The translations under genes were made by a program, and so were the position numbers. From Lachnospiraceae bacterium (GTDB taxonomy: Bacteria > Bacillota_A > Clostridia > Lachnospirales > Lachnospiraceae), in contig JAIKXO010000104.1 in assembly GCA_024684065.1 (NCBI GenBank), forward strand, positions 1-25,921: 25,921 nt of DNA, written 5' to 3'. The notes under the pieces are model-generated. The model had not been told where the DNA came from. It searched no databases and saw nothing but the letters and a program-made list of their open reading frames with translations. The stretch's first letter is position 1. The number at the start of each line of letters is the position of its first letter. Shown here piece by piece: positions 9,420 to 18,101 of the stretch.

Positions 9420-9561
9420 TTAATACAAAACCTGTAAGGGTATTTTTTCCGCTATACGGAAGTGATCATAAATGTAAATGCATTAGATTCCGGATATAAC
9501 GGCAATGCCTGTAAATCAAAGATATCAGAGTTTTTTATAATATAAAACGGAGGTAAATTAT

Positions 9562-9786
9562 ATGGATAATAAGATTTTCAGAGAGAAGAGCCTGGACAGG
9601 GTTTCCTCGCCTGAGCAGCTGAATGACTATATCAGAGTGACTACCCCTTCTATATGGGTTGTACTCCTTGCCATGCTTATCCTGCTTTTTGGAATGATCA
9701 TCTGGGGAATATTCGGGACTATAGAAGTTCATAACGAAGCGGGAGAACTTAAAAGCGTGGCACCTTTCGAATTTGTAACAAACTGA
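9562..9786 (+). CDS. Miniature NHLM-type secretion protein (HlyD-family N-terminus only)
   Basis: A 74-residue membrane protein. Residues 4-29 (KIFREKSLDRVSSPEQL, then VTTPSIW) match the start of the NHLM bacteriocin system secretion protein, a HlyD-type adaptor normally about 400 residues long. Residues 31-51 are one membrane helix, followed by WGIFGTIEVHNEAGEL and a stop at residue 74, where the biotinyl-lipoyl and coiled-coil regions of a full adaptor would begin. It has a strong GGAGG Shine-Dalgarno 8 nt before the ATG and intact coding. Only about 100 nt follow before the exporter gene, and no downstream adaptor remnant is seen, so it does not look like a fresh frameshift. Likely an exporter accessory subunit anchored in the membrane; a reduced vestige is the alternative. 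Confidence 0.75.
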   Translation: MDNKIFREKSLDRVSSPEQLNDYIRVTTPSIWVVLLAMLILLFGMIIWGIFGTIEVHNEAGELKSVAPFEFVTN

Positions 9787-9821
9787 CGGTAAGGAAGTTT
9801 TTTCAGCATATTCATTATTTT

Positions 9822-9846
9822 CGAAAGGAAAATACATTACCTTTCG
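9822..9846 (+). promoter_or_regulatory. Hairpin between mini-adaptor and exporter genes
   Basis: Perfect 7-bp inverted repeat CGAAAGG (9822-9828) / CCTTTCG (9840-9846) with an 11-nt loop. No U-run follows, so it is not a standard terminator. It lies about 45 nt before the exporter start and could stabilise or process the mRNA to set the ratio of the small protein to the exporter (inference). Confidence 0.45.
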
Positions 9847-9890
9847 GCTGATCATTTCATGACAAAAATCGTAAACTCAGGGATAATAAT

Positions 9891-12122
9891 ATGGCAGAAG
9901 GAAAAGCAATTCAGATAAAAAAACCGATGAGGCAATATGCACCCAAAGTTCCGGTAGTTATGCAGATGGAGGCGCTGGAATGCGGGGCTGCCTGTCTGGC
10001 TATGGTCATGGCGTATTACAACAAATGGGTGCCTCTTGAGCAGGTCAGAGAGGACTGCGGAGTTTCCAGGGACGGTTCAAAAGCCGGTAATATTTTAAAA
10101 GCCGCAAGAAGCTATGGTTTTGAGGCGCAGGGCTTCAGGCTGGAGCCTTCCGATCTTAAGGAGGAGGGTGAATTCCCATGCATAGTACACTGGGAATTTA
10201 ATCATTTCATAGTTGTGGACGGGTTTAAAAAGGGAAAGGTCTATGTAAATGATCCTGCAAGGGGAAGCTATTCCATGAGCGAGGAGGCTTTTGACCATGG
10301 TTTTACCGGCATTTGCCTGATGTTTGAGCCCGGGGAGGATTTTGTTCCTTCTGGAAAAAAGAAAAGTGTTCTGGATTTCGCGAAGAAGAGGATGGAGGGA
10401 ACTGCAAGCGCTGTTTTATTTGTTGTACTTACCACGATGATAACTTCTATAGCCGCGATCATCAGCACAGGCTTTTCCAGGGTCTTTATGGATCAGCTCC
10501 TTACCGGAAGGGATTTAAACTATCTTATCCCGTTCACGATACTGCTTTCGGTATTTTCCATTATCCAGATCGTCTCTGCATGGATACAGGCGATTTATTC
10601 CCTGAGGATCAACGGGAAGCTGGCCGCAGTGGGCAACGCCTCGTATTTCTGGCATGTATTGAGGCTCCCCATGAAGTTCTTTTCACAGCGTATGGCGGGG
10701 GATATAGAGCAGAGAAGAGGGACGAATGCTTCGATCGCAGGCACGCTGGTCAATACTTTTGCTCCGCTTTTTATGGACACCATAATGTTGTTCTTCTATC
10801 TTATCGTTATGTTCAGGTATTCTGTGCTTCTGACAGCCGTCGGGCTTCTGTCCATAGTCGTTAATATTGTGGTTTCAAGGATCGTTTCCGCAAAGAGGGT
10901 AAATATTACCAGGGTTATGATGAGGGACCAGGGAAAGCTTTATGGCGCGACAGTTTCCGGTATTGAAATGATAGAGACCATAAAATCAAGCGGCGCGGAA
11001 AACGGATATTTCAGAAAATGGGCGGGCTATCAGGCGAGCGTCAATACCCAGAACGTAAGATTTTTAAAGCTTAATGCCTATCTGGGTATCGTCCCTTCAG
11101 TCACTGCCATGGTCATCAATGATATTGTACTTATCCTCGGGGTGATGCTTGTTATAAAAGGTCAGTTTACTTCCGGTATGGTGCTTGCGTTTCAGGGGTT
11201 CCTGAGCCAGTTCCTTTCTCCGGCCCAGTCCCTGATCTCGGCAGGACAGAGTATACAGGAAATGAGGACACAGATGGAGAGGATAGAGGATGTCATGTCT
11301 TATCCCGTCGATGTATTGGATGACAGCGTCTCTGAAGGATTGCAGGATGATCCTTCAGAAAAGACCCCGGCTAAGGACAAAACCGATGCCGCAAGCGGTA
11401 AGCTTTCCGGAAACCTCAGGATGGAGAACGTTACCTTTGGATATTCAGCACTCGCGGAGCCCCTGATAGAGAATTTCAACCTGGATCTTAAACAGGGGGA
11501 GAGCGTTGCCTTTGTCGGAGCCTCCGGCTGTGGTAAATCGACATTGAGCAAGCTTATTTCAGGGCTTTATCATCCCTGGAGCGGAAAGGTGCTCTTTGAC
11601 GGTAAGCCTCTTGATGAAATAGACAGAAACGTTTTTACCGGCTCTGTGGCGGTAGTCGATCAGGATATCATCCTTTTTGAGGATACTATCGCCAACAATA
11701 TCAAAATGTGGGATGAATCGATAGAGGATTTTGAAATGATACTGGCGGCGCGGGATGCCCATCTACATGAAGATATCATGCAGAGAGACGGAGGCTATCA
11801 GTACAGGCTGATCGAGGGGGGAAAAGATTTCTCCGGAGGCCAGAGGCAGAGAATGGAAATAGCAAGGGTGCTTGCGCAGGATCCCACGATAGTGATCATG
11901 GATGAGGCAACAAGCGCCCTGGATGCAAAGACTGAATATGAAGTCGTAAAATCGATAAAAGAAAGAGGGGTTACCTGTGTGGTTATCGCCCATCGTCTGT
12001 CTACTATCAGGGACTGCGATGAAATAATCGTATTGGATCGTGGAAAGGTAGTTGAAAGAGGAACACATGATGAGCTGATAAAGAAAAACGGCTTATATCT
12101 GGAACTGGTTACTGCGGAATAA
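9891..12122 (+). CDS. NHLP-family peptidase-containing ABC exporter (peptidase/permease/ATPase)
   Basis: Exports a peptide and cleaves its leader at a double-Gly-type site. The 743-residue protein has an N-terminal C39 peptidase domain (about 20-145) with the expected residues: Q25 (oxyanion hole), catalytic C31 in ECGAACLAM, H105 in NHFIVVDG and D121 in NDPARG. Then comes a transmembrane ABC domain (about 160-450) and an ATPase domain with Walker A GASGCGKST (about 542-550), signature FSGGQ (about 647) and Walker B IVIMDEATSALD (about 667). All catalytic residues look intact. It is preceded by the mini-adaptor and followed 29 nt later by its partner ABC protein, the usual NHLM export pair. 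The cargo gene is not in view. Confidence 0.94.
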   Translation: MAEGKAIQIKKPMRQYAPKVPVVMQMEALECGAACLAMVMAYYNKWVPLEQVREDCGVSRDGSKAGNILKAARSYGFEAQGFRLEPSDLKEEGEFPCIVHWEFNHFIVVDGFKKGKVYVNDPARGSYSMSEEAFDHGFTGICLMFEPGEDFVPSGKKKSVLDFAKKRMEGTASAVLFVVLTTMITSIAAIISTGFSRVFMDQLLTGRDLNYLIPFTILLSVFSIIQIVSAWIQAIYSLRINGKLAAVGNASYFWHVLRLPMKFFSQRMAGDIEQRRGTNASIAGTLVNTFAPLFMDTIMLFFYLIVMFRYSVLLTAVGLLSIVVNIVVSRIVSAKRVNITRVMMRDQGKLYGATVSGIEMIETIKSSGAENGYFRKWAGYQASVNTQNVRFLKLNAYLGIVPSVTAMVINDIVLILGVMLVIKGQFTSGMVLAFQGFLSQFLSPAQSLISAGQSIQEMRTQMERIEDVMSYPVDVLDDSVSEGLQDDPSEKTPAKDKTDAASGKLSGNLRMENVTFGYSALAEPLIENFNLDLKQGESVAFVGASGCGKSTLSKLISGLYHPWSGKVLFDGKPLDEIDRNVFTGSVAVVDQDIILFEDTIANNIKMWDESIEDFEMILAARDAHLHEDIMQRDGGYQYRLIEGGKDFSGGQRQRMEIARVLAQDPTIVIMDEATSALDAKTEYEVVKSIKERGVTCVVIAHRLSTIRDCDEIIVLDRGKVVERGTHDELIKKNGLYLELVTAE

Positions 12123-12151
12123 TATACGGATCATTATAATTTGGAGGCCTT

Positions 12152-14353
12152 ATGGGTTGGTTTGACGAGCAGATCGAAGCGAGGAGAAAATCGGATAATG
12201 AAGTATTTGAGGATTCCTTTTTACGGATCGCGGGTTCTGTCATGGGAAAAAAGCTGTCTGCCGCTCTTAATGATGAGAGGATAAAGACAAAGGATGCGAT
12301 AGACGAAATACTGAAATATTATCATGTTAAGTCCAGGGAGATACCAGAGCACTTAAAAAGTATCGATGAGGTACTGGAATATCTTCTGCGCCCGAGCGGG
12401 ATCATGGTAAGAGAAGTTGAGCTTTCCGAGGGATGGAGGAAGGATGCGAGCGGCGCCATGCTGACAACCTTTAAGGAGACCGGAAGCGCGGTTGCTCTCA
12501 TTCCTTCCAGACTTTCAGGTTACACATATCTGGAACCGGAAACGGGAATAAACAGGAAGGTCGACGCGAGAGCGGAAAAGAGCCTTTCAGACAAGGCTTA
12601 TGCCTTTTATAAGCCTTTCCCCATGAAAAAGCTCAATGTCAGCAGTATACTTTATTTTATATGGGAAAACATAGAGACGATAGATCTGGCCTGGTATCTG
12701 ATCTTTGCTCTTGTTGTGACCCTGACGGGAATGCTCATGCCCAGGATAAATCACTATCTGTTTTCCTCCGTCATTGAATCGGGAAGCTATACGGTGCTTT
12801 TATCGATCGCTGTTTTTATGATCTCTGTGTCGGTGAGCGTCCTTCTTTTTACGACCGTAAAGAATCTGTTCCTTTCAAAGATCAGTACCAGGCTGGGGCT
12901 GAGTGTTGAAGCCGCTACGATGATGCGTATTCTCTCGCTCCCCCCGTCCTTCTTTAAGCAATACAGCGCGGGGGATCTTTCAAACCGTTCAAAATATATG
13001 AGTACCCTGGTGGATGAGCTGTTGAACATGGGGCTGTCTGCGGGGGTGACATCGCTCTTTTCGCTTATATATCTGACTCAGATCTTCCGTTATGCGAGGT
13101 CTTTGGTGATGCCGGCTTTGATAGTTACGCTTGTCACGGTAGTGGTTTCCCTGCTTTCCGCCTTTATGCAGATGAAGATCTCCAGAGAGCAGATGGCGCT
13201 TGCTTCGAAGGAAAGCGGGATGAGCTATGCGATAATTTCCGGTATCCAGAAGATAAAGCTGGCAGGCGCTGAGAAAAGGGCGTTTGCAAGATGGGGGAGA
13301 CTATACTCTGAAGAAGCTGCTTATTTATATAATCCTCCCCTTTTTTTAAAGGTGAATCCGGTACTTTCCCTGGCAGTGTCTCTTATCGGTACCATAGTTA
13401 TATATTATATTGCCGTTTCAAGCAGGGTTAGTACTGCCGACTATTTTGCATTTAATAATGCTTATGGTATGGTGAGCGGCGCATTCATGTCTCTTGCGGG
13501 AATAGCCGTTTCTGTGGCGAGGATACGTCCGATCCTTGATATGGCAGGTCCTATTATGGAGGCTGTTCCGGAAATATCGGAAGATAAGGAGATAGTTGAA
13601 AAACTGTCGGGAGGCATAGAGCTTAATAATATAACCTTCCGGTATAAGGATGATATGCCTGCCGTGCTCGATGATCTTTCGCTCAGAATAAAGCCGGGCC
13701 AGTATGTTGCGATCGTCGGTAAAACCGGGTGCGGCAAATCGACTCTCATGCGTATAATGCTTGGTTTTGAAACACCTCAGAAGGGAGCTGTCTATTATGA
13801 CGGCAAGGATTTAAAGAGGCTGGATCTGAAATCTTTAAGAAGCAGGATCGGAGCCGTTATGCAGGACGGAAAGCTGTTCCAGGGAGATATTTATTCAAAC
13901 ATTGTTATCTCAGCACCCCATCTTTCTCTGGAGGAAGCCTGGGAGGCGGCAGAACTTTCCGGAATGGCAGAGGATATCAGAAATATGCCGATGGGAATGT
14001 TCACGGTCATTTCCGAGGGACAGGGAGGGATCTCGGGCGGTCAGAGGCAGAGGCTCATGATCGCAAGAGCGATCGCACCGAGACCAAGGATCCTTATGTT
14101 CGACGAAGCTACCAGCGCCCTTGATAATATAACCCAGAAAAAGGTGTCGGAATCCCTGAACTCCCTGAAATGCACGAGGGTGGTCATTGCGCACAGGCTT
14201 TCGACGATAAAGCACTGCGACAGGATAATAGTTCTCGATAAGGGAAAGATCATAGAGGATGGGGTATATGAAGAACTGATAGAAAAGAAAGGATACTTTG
14301 CAGACCTTGTAGCCCGCCAGCAGCTGGATTCAGAAACAGATTCCGGGACCTGA
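12152..14353 (+). CDS. NHLP-family export ABC transporter, permease/ATPase partner
   Basis: 733 residues. The N-terminal ~165 residues (starting GWFDEQIEARRKSDNEVFED, with DEVLEYLLRPSGIM) are the soluble region typical of the second ABC protein of NHLM/NHLP export systems, and have no peptidase motif. The membrane domain covers about 175-460. The ATPase domain has Walker A GKTGCGKST (about 521-529), ISGGQRQR (about 627) and ILMFDEATSALD (about 646), all intact. A GGAGG site 6 nt before the ATG supports the start. It probably forms a heteromeric exporter with the peptidase-bearing protein upstream. Its 3' end meets the convergent - strand glycosyltransferase gene with a 22-nt gap. Confidence 0.93.
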   Translation: MGWFDEQIEARRKSDNEVFEDSFLRIAGSVMGKKLSAALNDERIKTKDAIDEILKYYHVKSREIPEHLKSIDEVLEYLLRPSGIMVREVELSEGWRKDASGAMLTTFKETGSAVALIPSRLSGYTYLEPETGINRKVDARAEKSLSDKAYAFYKPFPMKKLNVSSILYFIWENIETIDLAWYLIFALVVTLTGMLMPRINHYLFSSVIESGSYTVLLSIAVFMISVSVSVLLFTTVKNLFLSKISTRLGLSVEAATMMRILSLPPSFFKQYSAGDLSNRSKYMSTLVDELLNMGLSAGVTSLFSLIYLTQIFRYARSLVMPALIVTLVTVVVSLLSAFMQMKISREQMALASKESGMSYAIISGIQKIKLAGAEKRAFARWGRLYSEEAAYLYNPPLFLKVNPVLSLAVSLIGTIVIYYIAVSSRVSTADYFAFNNAYGMVSGAFMSLAGIAVSVARIRPILDMAGPIMEAVPEISEDKEIVEKLSGGIELNNITFRYKDDMPAVLDDLSLRIKPGQYVAIVGKTGCGKSTLMRIMLGFETPQKGAVYYDGKDLKRLDLKSLRSRIGAVMQDGKLFQGDIYSNIVISAPHLSLEEAWEAAELSGMAEDIRNMPMGMFTVISEGQGGISGGQRQRLMIARAIAPRPRILMFDEATSALDNITQKKVSESLNSLKCTRVVIAHRLSTIKHCDRIIVLDKGKIIEDGVYEELIEKKGYFADLVARQQLDSETDSGT

Positions 14354-14365
14354 TCATCTGATCAG
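14350..14365. terminator. Palindrome at convergent gene ends (possible bidirectional stop)
   Basis: CTGATC (14350-14355) / GATCAG (14360-14365) with a 4-nt loop. It contains the TGA stop of the exporter partner gene and is the only structure between two convergent operons. It lacks a U-tract on either strand, so intrinsic termination is doubtful. Confidence 0.35.
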
Positions 14366-14375
14366 TCACAGAAGG

Positions 14376-15509
14376 CTATGTAGACCGGACTAATTCATTC
14401 AGTACAAGCTGCCAGCTCTCCGGCTTTTTGAAATCACCGTTCGGATACCAATGGCTTTCCGGGGATGGAGACAGGGGCTCGTTAAGCTCTCCCAGGATCT
14501 TCCTTTTCATAAGCTCCTTAAGTTCCTCAGGGTTAAAGGGGTCAAAAAAGAAAGCCCTGCTGTAGCCCGAAAGAACTTCCCTGCAGGCGGGGGTGTCAGA
14601 GGCGAAAACGAGGCCTCCCAGACTTCTTGCCTCGGCTGGAGGATAGCCGAAGCTTTCTATGTAAGAAGGGAAGATCAGGGTTTTTTCCCTGTAGCTTTCA
14701 AGGACCTTTTCCCGGGGAAGGGATCCTGCGCATATTATATTATCATTAATATCTCCGCGGTACAGCTGCCTGAGTTCATCCTCCGTTACCGTAAAGATAA
14801 TCCTGAAATTTCTTATCCCTTCGCTTATTAGCAGGTCGGAAGCCCTGATCACGCAGGCATGGTTTTTATAGAGCATGACGCCTGAGGGATAGAAAAATTC
14901 GGTTATCTCGGGAATCTTATATCCTGAAGGCGATAAAGTATCGGGAATAATAATATCGGGCGTTATCTTACAGATCCTGTCTGAGGAAATCCCTGTTCGT
15001 CTTATTATCTCCTTTTTCATCCACTCAGTCTGAACTATGGTCTTATCAGCACGCTTTATTGAGGAATATATCAGTTTTCCTATGATATGCTGATAAACGG
15101 CATATTCTCTTTCTTCGGCTTTAAAAAAGGAAAAATTCTTTACGTTTTGGAAACAGAGAGGCTGATGCACATAAAGAACGGTCCTGCAGCGTACTTTTCC
15201 TGCAAGGGTATTTTGAAGCGAGAAATAGACATCCGGTTTTAATGACATGATATAACCGCCTCCGTCATAAAGATCAAAGAGGAGGCGGTTTTTTCTGCTT
15301 TTTTTTATTTCCGGGAGCACTCTTACCTGTATGTTTTCAGTTTCTTCAAGGTAACAGTCGGAAAGAAGGAAGATCCATTCAAGCGCTTCTTTCTTTTCGT
15401 CAGATACTGTGTATCTGTTTTCATCCCGCTTTATGAAATTGTAAAAATCCTTTAAGACCGACAGGGCTCCCGTTTTGCTTGCCGCTATATCGTTGACTAC
15501 TATCCTCAT
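14376..15509 (-). CDS. Glycosyltransferase family 4 (last gene of - strand module)
   Basis: 377-residue GT-B glycosyltransferase. N-terminus MRIVVNDIAASKTGALSVLK, a mannosyltransferase-like acceptor domain with VLYVHQPLCFQ and TIVQTEWMKKEI, then the donor domain with FYPSGVMLYKNHACVIRAS and LIFPSYIESFGYPPAEARSLG (conserved Glu pair). ATG at 15509 has no recognisable Shine-Dalgarno, and 127 nt separate it from fnlC upstream; I see no convincing promoter in that gap. It ends 22 nt from the convergent exporter operon. Probably adds a sugar to the FucNAc-containing unit; donor unknown. Confidence 0.88.
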   Translation of the reverse strand: MRIVVNDIAASKTGALSVLKDFYNFIKRDENRYTVSDEKKEALEWIFLLSDCYLEETENIQVRVLPEIKKSRKNRLLFDLYDGGGYIMSLKPDVYFSLQNTLAGKVRCRTVLYVHQPLCFQNVKNFSFFKAEEREYAVYQHIIGKLIYSSIKRADKTIVQTEWMKKEIIRRTGISSDRICKITPDIIIPDTLSPSGYKIPEITEFFYPSGVMLYKNHACVIRASDLLISEGIRNFRIIFTVTEDELRQLYRGDINDNIICAGSLPREKVLESYREKTLIFPSYIESFGYPPAEARSLGGLVFASDTPACREVLSGYSRAFFFDPFNPEELKELMKRKILGELNEPLSPSPESHWYPNGDFKKPESWQLVLNELVRST

Positions 15510-15636
15510 GATATATTAATGATCTAAAACGTAATTAAAGACTATGCTCTGATAGAAATATACCAGCCTGATCATTTACGGACCAGGAATGTTAAAAGCA
15601 ACAGTATCTTTTGACGCTATACCTGAGTCTGAGGCT

Positions 15637-16761
15637 TTATTTTAACCAGACAGTTTTGTTAACGATCTCTGTATAACTCTGTATAAGCTTTACCACCTTC
15701 ACGGAAACATTTGTATCTTCGTAATCGCATGGCATCGCGGTCTCTTCTTTATTTTCATACATGGATACGGACAGCTCCAAAGCCCTTTCCACATCCCTCT
15801 CTTTAATGCCGCCTATCACTATGGTTCCCTTATCTAAGACCTCGGGACGTTCCGTGGAGGTCCTTATAAGCACTCCGGGGAAACCTAGCATAGCCGACTC
15901 TTCCGACAATGTACCGCTGTCCGAGAGCACACAGTAGGCATTCATCTGGAGCTTATTGTAATCAAGAAAGCCGAAGGGTTTCATGTTTGAGACCAGGGGA
16001 TGGAACTTAAAATCCCTCTGCTCAATGAATTTTTTTGAGCGGGGATGGGTGGAGTAAATAACCGGCATCCCGTATTTTTCGGCAATATGATTGATCGAAT
16101 TCATTAAGCTTAAAAAGTTTTCCAAAAGATCTATATTTTCTTCCCTGTGGGCGGATACGAGAATATATCCCTTTTCCTTAAGTCCGAGTTCTTCGAGGAC
16201 ATCGCTTTTTTTGATCTCCTCCATATGGTCCCTGAGTACCTCACGCATAGGTGATCCGGTCACGAATATGGTTTTTCCGTCGATCCCTTCGGAAAGAAGG
16301 TATCGTCTCGAATTTTCGGTATAGGGCATATTGATATCTGAGATGCTGTCAACTATCCTTCGGTTGATCATTTCGGAGACATTATAATCCCAGCACCGGT
16401 TTCCCGCCTCCATATGAAAGATAGGGATCTTCAGTCTTTTCGCGCTGATCGCGGAAAGAGCCGAATTTGTGTCGCCTAAGATAAGCACCGCCTCAGGCTT
16501 TACTTCTGACATGAGGGTATAGGATTTGGCGATTATGTTTCCCATTGTCTCGCCGAGGTTGTTTCCGACTGAATCCAGATAATAGTCCGGCTCCCTGAGA
16601 CTTAGCTGTTCAAAAAAGATCTGGTTCAGAGTGTAGTCATAATTCTGTCCCGTATGTACAAGTATATGGTCAAAATATATGTCTGCCTTTTTTATTACGG
16701 CTGAAAGCCTTATGATTTCGGGCCTGGTGCCTACTATTGTCATTAGTTTTAATCTGCTCAT
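15637..16761 (-). CDS. fnlC: UDP-GlcNAc/UDP-PneNAc 2-epimerase family (FnlC/CapG)
   Basis: Non-hydrolysing UDP-N-acetylglucosamine 2-epimerase family member. As the third step of UDP-L-FucNAc synthesis it would convert UDP-2-acetamido-2,6-dideoxy-L-talose to UDP-N-acetyl-L-fucosamine. Visible family motifs: MTIVGTRPEIIRLS (7-20), HTGQNYDYTLNQIFF (36-50), LGDTNS, MEAGNRC, STHPRS and SDSGTLSEESAMLGFPGVLI. The ATG at 16761 is chosen (374 residues) because GGAGG lies 5 nt upstream; the in-frame GTG at 16779 overlaps that site and the leader hairpin. Neighbouring fnlA and fnlB make FnlC much likelier than WecB. The 107-nt gap to fnlB carries two hairpins. Confidence 0.9.
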   Translation of the reverse strand: MSRLKLMTIVGTRPEIIRLSAVIKKADIYFDHILVHTGQNYDYTLNQIFFEQLSLREPDYYLDSVGNNLGETMGNIIAKSYTLMSEVKPEAVLILGDTNSALSAISAKRLKIPIFHMEAGNRCWDYNVSEMINRRIVDSISDINMPYTENSRRYLLSEGIDGKTIFVTGSPMREVLRDHMEEIKKSDVLEELGLKEKGYILVSAHREENIDLLENFLSLMNSINHIAEKYGMPVIYSTHPRSKKFIEQRDFKFHPLVSNMKPFGFLDYNKLQMNAYCVLSDSGTLSEESAMLGFPGVLIRTSTERPEVLDKGTIVIGGIKERDVERALELSVSMYENKEETAMPCDYEDTNVSVKVVKLIQSYTEIVNKTVWLK

Positions 16762-16776
16762 TTTGTCCTCCGGGGT

Positions 16777-16811
16777 CACGCACGAGCAGGATATATCCGG
16801 GCTCGTATCTG
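16777..16811 (-). promoter_or_regulatory. Leader hairpin before fnlC (copy 1 of a repeated element)
   Basis: On the - strand, CAGATACGAGC (16811-16801) pairs imperfectly with GCTCGTGCGTG (16787-16777), with GGA/TCC extending the stem inside a 13-nt apical region. Five nt later comes the GGAGG ribosome binding site (16771-16767), then the ATG. The same arrangement with related sequence precedes the thymidine kinase pseudogene (24445-24478). It may be a translational control element or a small repeat. Confidence 0.5.
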
Positions 16812-16822
16812 ACCCGCTATTT

Positions 16823-16851
16823 AAGTTTGAAAGCCTTCGACTTTCAAATTT
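16823..16851 (-). promoter_or_regulatory. Stem-loop between fnlB and fnlC
   Basis: Perfect 8-bp inverted repeat TTTGAAAG (16826-16833) / CTTTCAAA (16841-16848) with a 7-nt loop, and weaker pairing beyond. On the - strand no U-run follows, so it is more likely a processing or stabilising hairpin than a terminator. Confidence 0.45.
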
Positions 16852-16886
16852 TCATTCTGTTAAATCTCAAAAATTGAAAAAGCTGT

Positions 16887-18008
16887 TCAGACCTCTTCAA
16901 AGTATGTATCCGGTCTCTTTGGATCAAATACCTCATTGGCCCAGATGATCACTACCATGTCATCATTCCCGACATTTACTATGCTGTGCGTGTAGCCGGT
17001 GGGAATATCCACCACCTTCAGGGGATCCCCGCTGACCCGGTATTCGATTATTTCCTCCGCCCCGTGCTTTCTGAACCTGAAGAGCCCTTCACCTTTGACG
17101 ACCAGAAACTTTTCATTCTTGGAATGATGCCAGTGATTCCCCTTGGTGATCCCGGGCTTTATTACGTTTACGGATACCTGGCCGCTCTCTGCGGTTTTAA
17201 GAAATTCTGTAAAGGAACCTCTGTCGTCTTTATGCATATTAAGCTCATAGGAGAAGGAATCCGTGGGCAGATAGCTTAGATATGTGCTATATAGTTTTTT
17301 ATACAGTTCATTTCCCTGATCCGGCACAAAAAGACTGGTCCTTTGATCCCTGAAGGAACGGATGGTATCCGCAAGCTCTGAAAGGCATATGGAATGGGTG
17401 ACGGGAACAGAGTGATAGATCCCTGAACCGGAACGCTCATTTGGCGTATCGGTTAGCATAGTGCTTATAAATTCATTTACAACATCATCGATATAAACAA
17501 GCTCAAGCCTTGTTTTGGGATCGTTTATCTTTATCTCAAGTCCATGGGCTATATTATGGCAGAAGGTTGCGACTACGCTGTTATAGTTCGGCCGGCACCA
17601 TTTTCCGAATACATTCGGAAGGCGGTATACATAAACCCTTGCGCCTGTATCCTGAGAATATCTGAATAGAAGCTCCTCTCCGGCTTTTTTACTTTCTCCA
17701 TAGGGATTGTTAAGCGATGCCTGGATAGAAGAGGAAACTATTATCGGAGCCCTGTTTTCATTTGCTTTAAGTGCGTTAAGAAGCTCCTCCGTAAAGCCGA
17801 AATTGCCTTTCATGAATTCTGAGGTGTCCTTAGGCCTGTTCACGCCTGCCAGATGAAAAATAAAATCGCATTTGCGGGTATATTCCGTAAGAAGTTCTTT
17901 TGGGGTATCGACATCATACCTGAGGATATCGCCAAATCCCCTGTTTTCAAGCTCCGCTGTCAGATTTTTGCCTATGAAGCCGTTTGCTCCCGTTACTAAT
18001 ATTTTCAT
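16887..18008 (-). CDS. fnlB: UDP-2-acetamido-2,6-dideoxy-hexulose reductase/epimerase with cupin domain (FnlB/CapF)
   Basis: Bifunctional second enzyme of UDP-L-FucNAc synthesis (C3 epimerisation and NADPH-dependent C4 reduction in CapF). 373 residues, close to the ~369 of known CapF. The N-terminal SDR domain has the Rossmann motif TGANGFIG (6-13) and the catalytic pair Y103/K107 in NPYGESKK. The C-terminal cupin (about 255-370) has the histidine cluster KGNHWHHSKNEKFLVV (289-304), a metal-binding feature of CapF. ATG 18008 has an AGG-rich site upstream. It lies 93 nt downstream of fnlA, a gap in which I see no promoter or terminator. Confidence 0.93.
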   Translation of the reverse strand: MKILVTGANGFIGKNLTAELENRGFGDILRYDVDTPKELLTEYTRKCDFIFHLAGVNRPKDTSEFMKGNFGFTEELLNALKANENRAPIIVSSSIQASLNNPYGESKKAGEELLFRYSQDTGARVYVYRLPNVFGKWCRPNYNSVVATFCHNIAHGLEIKINDPKTRLELVYIDDVVNEFISTMLTDTPNERSGSGIYHSVPVTHSICLSELADTIRSFRDQRTSLFVPDQGNELYKKLYSTYLSYLPTDSFSYELNMHKDDRGSFTEFLKTAESGQVSVNVIKPGITKGNHWHHSKNEKFLVVKGEGLFRFRKHGAEEIIEYRVSGDPLKVVDIPTGYTHSIVNVGNDDMVVIIWANEVFDPKRPDTYFEEV

Positions 18009-18101
18009 TAAGCCTACCTGCCGATCATGTCTGATATCTTTGATTTTGTGAGATGTATGTTAATGCTTTTCCATGTTGCAAGAGGTACCGTTTCAGGCGG
18101 C

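Noticed and set aside
9375..9437. 20-codon frame starting MKNYGIDTF as a possible exporter cargo
   Set aside because: It overlaps the predicted promoter, has no double-Gly leader and a poor RBS.
9535..9855. 106-residue frame on the - strand opposite the mini-adaptor
   Set aside because: Antisense to a gene with a clear family match and strong RBS; composition looks like a shadow.
14350..14365. Palindrome as a strong bidirectional intrinsic terminator
   Set aside because: Only 6 bp and no U-run on either side; kept as a low-confidence feature.
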